A DNA stretch of 64,000 bases from Imbricaverruca yamaguchii. Taxonomy: Eukaryota > Arthropoda > Thecostraca > Neoverrucidae. The position numbers were made by a program, and so were the translations under genes. Of this stretch, positions 55,973 through 64,000 are shown piece after piece. The stretch spans positions 445,001 to 509,000 of the forward strand of contig JAOTOL010001372.1 in the NCBI GenBank assembly GCA_034440575.1. Reading direction: 5' to 3'. Every line of letters starts with the position of its first letter. Position 1 is the first letter of the stretch. Under the pieces are notes generated by a model that saw only the letters and a list, made by a program, of their open reading frames with translations, did not search any database and was not told the origin of the DNA.

Positions 55973-56755
55973 ATGCACAGTAAAGCTTCCTGATCACTTC
56001 CACACTTTGGTATGATACATTCCTATTTATTGTTCCGAGCATTCTCAGTGCCTTCTTCCTGTCTTCCTTGGTCTGTTCTGATGCCCCCAGTTTTGTGTTT
56101 AGAATAACACCTAAATCCTTCTCTTGTTGAGTCACTGATAGCACTTGGCCACCCATCAAGTATGGAGCCTTCATATGCTGCTTACCTACATGCATGATTT
56201 TGCACTTATCCAAGTTAAATTTAATTTGCCATTCTTCGGACCACTTCACAAGTTCGTCTAAGTCGTTTTGCAGCGAGATATGCTCATCCTGACCTGTTAT
56301 TGCCATAAAGACCTTCAAATCATCCCCAAATTGTATAACTTTACTGCTTAGGCCACTTTCAATGTTATTTACAAATATAATGAACAGTAATGGCCCTAGT
56401 ACTGACCCCTGGGGGACTCCACTAAGAACATTTTGCCATGATGACTTTGTACCATTTAGCATCACTCTTTGCTGTCTATCTGAAAGCCACAACTCTATCC
56501 ATTTTAAGATGCTACCTGCAATACCATGGGACTGAAGCTGTATCATTAACCGTTTATGGGGTACCTTGTCAAAGACCTTACTAAAGTCAAGATATGCTAC
56601 ATCAACCTGATTTCCCTGATAAAATTGTTCTGTGGCGAAGTCAAAAAGTGGCGAAGTTAAAAAAGTTTTCAACTTTCCCTCTTTCTCCTTTCTTGAAAAT
56701 AGGAACTACATTTGCCCTTTTCCAATCGGTTGGAATTTCATTATGTGAAAATACG
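55973..56755 (-). mobile_element. CR1-like LINE copy 3 (family L), 5' half
   Basis: Minus-strand frame: DWKRANVVPIFKKGERGKVEN at 56750-56660, then an internal deletion. It resumes FATEQFYQGNQVDVAYLDFS, KVFDKVPHKRLM, GVPQGSVLGPLLFIIF, FGDDLKVF, ELVKWSEEWQIKFNLDKC, LGVILNTKL and EVIRKLYCA, ending exactly at the transposon. The catalytic box keeps both Asp (FGDD; Ala replaced by Gly). It continues at 53105. Confidence 0.9.
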
Positions 56756-57779
56756 TCTTTAAGATGCCCCCCGTTGTACCGCTGTACATGTTCACCGATG
56801 TTGGTGAGGAGAAAGAACAATCACGAACATAGGCGCACCGGAGGTGGGGGCAGGGGACCCCCCCCCCCATGAGACCAAAGTGCCCTTTTGACCGAAAAGT
56901 GCCCTCTTGGCCGGAATGTCACAAATTTAGCCCAAAAATCACCTGCCTTGTGTGCCCCGCCTGTGCCAAAGGTGCCCTTTGGGGCAAAAACTGCCCTTTT
57001 GGCCAACAAATTTCACGCCCACTCCCCCCGGTCAACAAACCTTCCAGAGTGCCCCGGGCCGTAAAGTGCCCTTTTGGAGCCGGTCAAGAGCCCTTTTGGA
57101 GTCGGCCATGTGTCCTTTTCGGTTCGGGCCCCCATGGAAAAATCCTGGGTGCGCGCCTGATCAAGAACGTAGCTTACTTGCTGGCTCATTGCAAAAGAAG
57201 TATCATGATTGGTGCTGGAGAGGTTCAGAAACAAGAAAGACGAGTGAACGCTGGTTGAAAATTATTTCATCCGGTGTGTAGCAGAGCAATATTGGCAGGC
57301 TGACAGACTGCGGGAAAGAAAAATGTATTAAATATAAATACATGGCATGTTGTTCGTACTCACGGCCTAACTCCAACATATAGGTGATCAGCCACCTCAA
57401 TCACCTCGGTAATACACGTCGTGCACCTTAGAATATCCGTCACTTCAAACGAAATGCTACTACGTCATGTGATTCCCGGCTGAAACAGAATGTAAGCGAT
57501 TATTTTGGGGACCAACAATTCAGTACAAAATAGTTGACAGTTGACAACACACGGTACCTCATAAAGTCATAACGTGTTCAGACTTAACCGCCACGAGATA
57601 CCGTCCTGAAAGCAATTTGATGATTAGTTCTCCTCTTCCCACGTTTTCTGTTCTCTAAAAAAATCCGTGTAACCGCTGAGCTTTGATGCACCACATCTCT
57701 TTGGTTAGATACGCTCCCAGATTGGCAACCGAACAGAGTTTTGGAGTTCTTTTTTATACTCTTCTATTTTTCTGTGTCT
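56756..57779. other. non-coding DNA with possible MITE at 56829-57165
   Basis: ATAGGCGCACCGGAGG at 56829 and CCTGGGTGCGCGCCTGAT at ~57145 are weakly inverted. The interior has repeated AAGTGCCCTTTTGG(A/C)CC words. The rest shows nothing. Confidence 0.4.
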
Positions 57780-60440
57780 ATGGATGCAATGTGTGGCTCC
57801 AGACAATTATTCTCCGGTGCCCGGAACATTTTTGTGATCCTAGTTCTTTTTTAAAAGTTGCATTGTTTGTTTTTACCCAGACGATACTTTTTTATGTATT
57901 AGCGCGTTTTCGCAATCCCCGAAGTGTTTACTTAGTGCCCGGTCTTTGTGTTCCTCTTCTAGTACCATGTCGATTTTTAAGGGCCCCAGCCTGCTTTTGA
58001 GGCTCCCATGCGGTCTCAAAGCCTCGGTGTGCTTTGGGGGACCGGTTGTGTTTACTTTTTTACCTTCCGGTGTAGCTACTTTGAGCTGCAACTCATGCTT
58101 TAAGGTCTTGCCGCTTTTTGCCAAACTCGGTACGCTTTGGAAGACCTAGTACATTTTCGTCCTTCAGTTGTGCTCTTTGGATCCCGCTGTGTTTATTTAG
58201 GGTTCCTCGCTCACATTTGTGGAACCCCAGCATGATATTGGGGGCTCCAATATAACTTCACGTGGTCCCGTCATGGGCCCAAAGTGACCCTCGATGTCGA
58301 CGCGCCCCTAAACTCCAATCCACCACCAAGTGGTCCCGTCGCGACCTTTCCGGCCCAGGCGCGTAGTTTCGAATAGATCCGACGCCAGATTTCTGTGCTC
58401 GACGTAATTTTTGGTAACTTCTGAAGTATGCAAAGTTCAAGCCACCATCCTTTTTCGGCTCCCGGCGACTTGTCATGTCCCGCCACGATTTTTCGAGCTC
58501 TGATACGTTTTTCGGTGACCTGTATGCTATTTGTTAAGGCATCTGGTGGTATGTTTGGACAAATGAGTGATTTTCCTGGCTCGTACTTAATTTGCGTATT
58601 TGGCTTCGTATTTAGTTTTCTAAATCTCTCTTTATTTCGGAGAGCTCCAGCTTGATTCATATCGGGTTCCGATGCGACTTTGGGGCCACGCTACGCTTAT
58701 TTGGGGCCATCGACGCTAATTTTAGGGATACCCGCGGGGAATGCTTCATGCCCTGACCAGAACTTATGAGACTACCGACATAAATTTTGGGTCCCAATCG
58801 CGATATTTGAGGGGCTCGGCGCTAGTTCGCTGGGCATGTTGTACTTATATGTGCCCCAGTGCGATTTTTGCGTTCCCCGGTGCAAATTTTCGGGCCCCAT
58901 GCAAGTTTTTGGTTCCTGTAGTATTCATTTCTAATCCCTAATTCTGACCACCCGATGCGAATTTATGGGGCCTCAGAAACATTTTTTGTACCCCGGAGCA
59001 ATTCATGGGTTTTTGGGAGTCCACATCTTCAGGATGGAGGGGGATTCGCCTCCTTGGTATGCCACGGTGGCTACTCAACGAATTTCTTTTCAGCCAATGA
59101 CACCTTTCAGAGTAGAAAGGCCCTCATGATAACTTTTTTTCGGGACCTATTCTGAATTCTCCTGTGTTCAGGCCTTCTCGATGGAGTCCTTTTGCGATTT
59201 TTGGTATTGACTTCTATTTTTGAAAGGCTCTTGCGTAATATTTTTGGGCCCCGTTACGATTCCTCGAGCTCCGGTGCATTTTTTCGTTGCTCCAAAGCGT
59301 TTCTTTTCCGGACCCCGATACGTTTCTGGGGTCTTTGGCGCAATTGTTGTGGCCGTAAAGTGGCATTTCGAGTAGGAATTGATTTTTGGGAAGCAAGCTG
59401 CGAATTGTGTGGCTCCGGCGCGACTTTTTGCGCACCTAGTGTGATTTCAAAGGGTAGCGGTGCAACGTTTTTGGGTCTAAGTGCGATTTTTTGACCCTGG
59501 CGTCATTAGTTAGGATGCCTATCGCGAGTTTTATGGCCTCGACACGTCTTTGGGTACCAAACACGTGTTTGTTTTTGGGGGCATTTGCTAAGACCCCATA
59601 ATTATTATCCATATCCGGATTGTTTCTTCTTCGTTGCCCCAACTTTATTTAGTAGGTGTTCTCCATGAGACTGTTGGGACGCCGGTGCAACTTGTGGAGC
59701 CCCTGGAGTGATTTTCGACGGCCCGGACGCGACCTTTTGGCACCTTCATGGTCAGCGTAATTGTCGGGGGCCAACCCCTTGGGGTCCCCGTCATGATTTT
59801 TAAGAATCTAGACACGACTTTTTCGCCCCCGGCGTGGTTTTCGGGCCACAGGCGAGACCTCTTGAGGCCCCCAGTGTGATTTTGAAGGGCCCAGCCCGTC
59901 ATCTTCCAGCTCCCATGGTGATTTTCAAGGACCACGGCACGACTTTTATTGTGCTCCCAGCGTGATTTTCAGGGGACCCGGTCCGACCTTTTGTGGACCA
60001 CATTATCAAGGATGCCGACCCCACCTTTTGAGACCCGACGTGATTTGAACAGCCCGGCCAATCTTTTTGGCGCCCAGCGTGATTTTCTGGAGCCCGGCGA
60101 GGCTTTATTTGCCCCCAGTGCGATTTCCAGGATCCCGGACCGACATTTGAAGGCCTTAACGTGATTTTGGGGGCGTAACGTTTCGTGATCCCAGCGCAAC
60201 TCTTTGGGATCCCCAGCGATATTTTCAGGAGAGCGGTCCAATATTTTGAAAACCTCAGCGTGCCATATTTTGGGTATCGGAACGATTTTTAGCCCGTCAA
60301 TTTGATTTCCAATGTTCTTGGTGGGATTTTTGGTGCCCTAGCATCATTTTCAGGGGTCTCCGCGCGACATTTTGTGGTCCCAAATATTATTTTTATGGGC
60401 CTGGCCGTGATTGTCATGGACACCAGCAGGATTTTTAGAG
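57780..60440 (+). repeat. large degenerate ~29-bp array
   Basis: For ~2.6 kb, imperfect units of the form CCC(C/A)(A/G)GCG(T/C)GATTTT(C/T)-(A/G)GGGCCC repeat with a period near 28-32 bp, for example CCCAGCGTGATTTTCTGGAGCCCGGCG and CCCCAGTGCGATTTCCAGGATCCCGG. The arrays are clearest at 59680-60400 and most decayed at 57780-58700. It is the reverse orientation of 20650-21535. Long frames here are read-through. Confidence 0.7.
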
Positions 60441-60889
60441 ACCTGCAATCGGCCTAAATTCATCCCATCATCTTTGGGGTTCTTAAATCTCAATCTGGAC
60501 GCACACACCACTGGACGATGAAAAGCCTTGCTAGTAATATCCGTTGCAAATTGGTGTTCTAGCACATTCAGTCCAAATGTCTTCATTGAATAGATTCTGT
60601 GGTCAGTCTTTGCTAAGCTGATATTGATGCATATAGCATGAAACCACCATGTGACCGGACCATTTCCGTTGAACGACATAAGTTGAATTAAATGTTTAAC
60701 ATGCTGTCAATGTCACTAGGCTAGCTACCCAGCTGAAGATGCACTCGGGTTAGTTGCCATGCTCGTGATGTGCCTTGTCAGGTCACATGACAAGCATCAC
60801 CCGTCACTCGTCACATCATCATTCTTCATATGTCATTCTTCACCTTTTTAGGTAACATCACCAGCGCCCAATCCTCTCGGGGATTCTGA
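60441..60889. other. non-coding DNA, nothing recognised
   Basis: A short GTCACATCATCATTCTTCATATGTCATTC-type repeat near 60810. No gene. Confidence 0.4.
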
Positions 60890-61270
60890 GATTCTGAGTG
60901 ACCGAAAAGCAACCCCTGTATGCCTATAATTTTTGTCTATGCTGTTTTTAAAGATGTTCATGGTACTGCTACCGACAATGGAGTAGCTCACTCTGGTATG
61001 ATCCCAATGTTCAACTGCCCTGTTGATGAAGAAAGCCTGTCTTAACCTTGTCCTGTTATAGTTAGCTTTAATTTTGAATTGATGACCTCTGATTGCATTA
61101 CTTCTGTCAAATTCGAACATGTCCCTGATATATCCCTGGTCCTGACCATGGACAAATGTAAAAACCTCGATGAGATCTCCCCTCAGCCTTTTATATCTCA
61201 TTGAAAACATGTTTTTTCCAACTTCCAACTTTTCAACATGTTCTTCCAACTTTCCTTATATGCTAATCGT
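60890..61270 (-). mobile_element. CR1-like LINE copy 4 (family L), 3' fragment
   Basis: Minus-strand frame MFSMRYKRLRGDLIEVFTFVHG, RDMFEFDRSNAIRGHQFKIK, RTRLRQAFFINRAVEHWD and MNIFKNSIDKNYRHTG correspond to the last ~120 residues of family L. A small duplication (EEHVEKLEVGK) interrupts its start, and repeat A begins 9 bp further on. Confidence 0.8.
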
Positions 61271-61278
61271 TCCTTGCG

Positions 61279-61650
61279 TGGGTGTAACCATTTTGGTGGA
61301 GTGGATTGTTCCAATCCCCCTTCCAATTTCTGAAAAGTAGCGATTTGTCCCCCCCAATTTTTTCCGTACCCGAAAGCCTCGCTAACTGAGTATCATCGCC
61401 GCAAAATTCTACTTCATAATTTATAGAGTCGAAATATAGACGCAGGAGAATTACCAAACGTAATAAAAGTCGATGTAGCCAATAAACGAGCTTCACAGGC
61501 TATGTGTCGTCACAAAATCTCCAAATAGTAAAGTTGCAAATGTAAAAACATTTCTGCTTCCAGGCTATTCTTCAAAATAACATCAACCTTGACCATCTTC
61601 TGTTTTCGCTTCAGTGAAAAATTGTGCTCTGCTAGGCCAAGCATTTTGAC
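61279..61650 (-). repeat. interspersed repeat A, copy 3 (inverted)
   Basis: Begins TGGGTGTAACCATT, the exact reverse complement of the end of copies 1 and 2, and contains CCTTGACCATCTTCTGTTTTCGCTT on the plus strand. About 370 bp are retained. Confidence 0.8.
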
Positions 61651-61699
61651 CGTTAAAGTGGTAATGTGAGACCTATGTAGTTCCTTCCAGCGTGTTCAG

Positions 61700-62160
61700 T
61701 ACATGCATAAGCATTCGTGGCAATTTATTTGAATGATCAGGAAACCGTCACTGAATGCCGATGCCAATGAAAATACGCCCATGGCGAACTCGTCACTGAA
61801 TACGAATACGAATACGAATTTTGTTATTTTTATTCGCGTTCTTGCTGGGGTGGCTTTAGGACCCAGGGTTCTATTGCTAAGCAGAGCTTGTTGCGTGAAC
61901 CCTGGCCCCACCACCCGATCCGTGAATTCCAGTTCAACGGCAGAATTTTGATCGAAAGTATAACGTGCCGTCAATGCCTTAACACGGCCGCCCAGTAACT
62001 CGTCCCCGGCCTTGTCGGGCCAGCTGCCAACTGACACTCCCGGCCGGGGGATAAATGCGGGCGCGAGAAGCGCCTCAAACCCCGTGCTGCCAGGCCAGGG
62101 GAGACAAGCGCAGACCAGTGCTCCAACCAACTGCGCTCACGGGGCGGCAATACGACATTA
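61700..62160 (-). mobile_element. tRNA-derived SINE
   Basis: On the minus strand, GTGAGCGCAGTTGGTTGGAGC (A box) and, ~50 nt later, CACGGGGTTTGAGGCGC (B box, one or two mismatches) form the promoter pair of a tRNA-like head. A GC-rich body and a tail of (ATTCGT)n follow at ~61797-61820. It lies between inverted copies of repeat A. Confidence 0.65.
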
Positions 62161-62185
62161 ACTAGACGTACGTGCTTAAGGCTGC

Positions 62186-62678
62186 CCATGACTTCCATCA
62201 ATAGTCTTCAAGGTACCCAAGGACACCTAGTCACATTTTTTCAAGATATATCAGCATATGAGCAGGGGAATGCAACCTAAGACGTATAAAGCCCTGCGAT
62301 AATGCAAATTTGTTGCCCAGCAGAGCACAATTTTCCACACAAGCGAAAACAGAAGATGGTTAAGGTTCATGTTCTTCAAGAATTGGCTGGAAGCGAACAT
62401 TTTTTACGTTTGCTGATTTATCATTCGGATATTTTTTTTTACTACAGATAGCCTGTGAAGCCCGTTGATTGGCTAGATCGGCTTTTCGTATTTTTGGTGA
62501 TTCTCTTGCATATAAATTTTCACTTTATAAATGACTAAGTAAAATTTTGCGGAGATGATACTCAGGGAGCTGAGGTTGAGGGAAGGGAACACAACAAAAT
62601 TGAGGGGGACAAATCACAACTTTTCAGGAATTGGGGGACATATCCCCTCCCCAGCCCCCCTCAATGGTTACACCCATG
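62186..62678 (+). repeat. interspersed repeat A, copy 2 (+)
   Basis: Full-length match to 7129-7625 from GACTTCCATCA to AATGGTTACACCCATG. It faces copy 3, giving an inverted pair around the SINE. Confidence 0.8.
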
Positions 62679-64000
62679 CAGTGCACCACTAGATAATCCC
62701 TGACTCCGAAAGAGGGGGGGGGGGGGTACAGTACAAACGAAGTATTATCATAGATAAGGAATCAAATTGTAAGGCACCAAAAATTGTGTAAACACCTGCT
62801 TTCGTTGCGGATTGCAATCTAAGCATACATTGGAGGAAAACACAACTTGCAATTCTTCATAACCATGAAAAGATTCTCAAAATGAATGACTATTATTTCA
62901 AGAAATTACCAACGTTTAGGATTTCATAATCAATTGCTGATATATGGTGATCAAGTCTGAAGCACGATACGTCGGTAATCTAGTGAAACAATGTAACTTT
63001 TGTATGTACTGTATGTACCAAAAGAATGAGGGTGAGAAGGACATTAATGCCTTGAGGGGTGATAGTAGGTGTCATCCTTTGCCAAAATATGCACCACACG
63101 ACTGCTAATCGACAAGAACGTAGCTTATAAACGTCTATTAAACCTAAAGTCATCTGCCCTAAACTTTACTTCAATGACTCCTCAGTAACACGGGTCATGT
63201 TTGCGTTAGCAGACGCACGGTGGCAGATGTTACGCCACACGTTCAGCAATGACACCAACATTGGAGGGCCCTGAGCCTTGAGCCTCCAGTTGACGCGATT
63301 TTTGGTCCGGTGCATCGATTTGTAAGCCTCAATGCAATTTGTTTTAAACTCTACTGGATATTTTGAGGGCTCCTTAGTTTGTATTGGCACAAACTGAACC
63401 ATTCCGGAACCCTGTGCAAGCCTTGAGGCCACGGTGCATTTCTTTCAAGTTCCATCGCGATTTTTTCGGGAGGATGGGGTCCGACGACTTTGTGGACTCT
63501 GATACGATTTTCTTAGGGTGCGGCGCGTTTGAATTTGTTTGAACACTATCACCGTTGTGGGATCTGGCGATATTTCATAGAGTTATTTCCAGCGGTTTTG
63601 TTTTGAGATTGAATGGCTCATTGAATCTAACTACCAGATACCGTCCCAGTCTCCGTAACACCTAGCCCTACACCCAGCCGGTTTGATCTTTTATCACAAT
63701 GTTTTGCAATGTCCTTTCCGCAGCGTTTTGAAAGCAAATATGATGCCTATGATTATGTAACCACCGAAATAATATGATGATGCCTATGATTTTTGGACCG
63801 AAAGTAAAATTGAAATGCCTTTGCTTTGTCCTTAATTTATAATTCGCCGTCCACTTGGTCACTTTTTAAGTGTCGGCTATCACTATCATGTTCCCTCAAC
63901 TTTGCGACCGTGAAATGTGTCCTAGATTCGTGTTTAACATGGAGTCTGTTTTAACGTTTTATGGATTGGAAATGGAACAAAATGACCATACAATTGCCTA
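62679..64000. other. non-coding DNA; trace of ~29-bp array at 63430-63540
   Basis: A poly-G run at ~62715. At 63430-63540 units such as CCATCGCGATTTTTTCGGGAGG and CTCTGATACGATTTTCTTAGGG match the array at 57780-60440. No gene. Confidence 0.45.

Overview
The window looks like gene-poor, repeat-dense nuclear DNA from an animal. I found no convincing intact host gene. Almost every open frame with recognisable protein similarity comes from a decayed transposable element. The most abundant open frames (long runs of CLSV, AYGTYSDIVT and NHDHNGHTSQPRP) are read-through of tandem repeats. A short interstitial (TTAGG)n tract at 41073-41100, together with THAP/P-like, Mutator-like and CR1/I-Jockey-type elements, fits an arthropod (perhaps a chelicerate or crustacean). 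This is an inference with modest confidence.

Layout. 1-9,900: a fragment of a TIR element (801-1005), AGGTCA-rich unique or repeat DNA, a THAP/P-element-like remnant (3724-4431), a tRNA-derived SINE (4443-4623), a ~440-bp tandem repeat, an interspersed repeat 'A' (7129-7625), a possible Ty3/gypsy pol scrap and a 34-bp minisatellite. 9,977-15,755: one I/Jockey-type LINE (endonuclease, reverse transcriptase, RNase H, zinc knuckle). It is broken by two separate insertions that each leave a target duplication: a 1.0-kb TIR element (11425-12433) and a 1.0-kb foldback made of (GTACGTAAGCGCAAAT)n (13979-14994). 17,600-18,570: a decayed ORF1 (gag-like, CCHC) of the same kind of LINE. 19,500-21,535: degenerate ~30-bp arrays. 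24,700-25,880: a 42-bp repeat followed by (TCTG)n/(TCCG)n. 31,140-32,290: an (AT)n tract and an old CR1-like copy. 36,664-38,450: a Mutator-like transposase pseudogene. 38,870-40,560: CR1-like LINE copy 1. 41,695-42,270: a homopolymer block that looks like an assembly artefact. 43,185-45,335: two minisatellites. 45,944-47,816: a transposase-like gene with four nonsense codons and a frameshift. 48,125-48,288: a 164-bp near-perfect hairpin (MITE-like). 48,313-48,838: a 28-bp minisatellite. 51,390-56,755: CR1-like copies 2 and 3. Copy 3 is split by a 2.87-kb DNA transposon with ~290-bp terminal inverted repeats and a near-intact transposase. 57,780-60,440: a large degenerate ~29-bp array. 60,890-62,678: CR1 copy 4, then an inverted pair of repeat A flanking a second tRNA-derived SINE.

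Taken together, the window is a stratified transposon graveyard in which elements lie inside elements and the nesting gives relative ages. The LINEs are oldest. The TIR elements and foldback inside them are younger. The minisatellites and simple repeats are the least diverged. The best candidates for something undescribed are the foldback array with a 13-bp target duplication, the long-TIR DNA transposon at 53106-55972, and the transposase-like family at 45944-47816.
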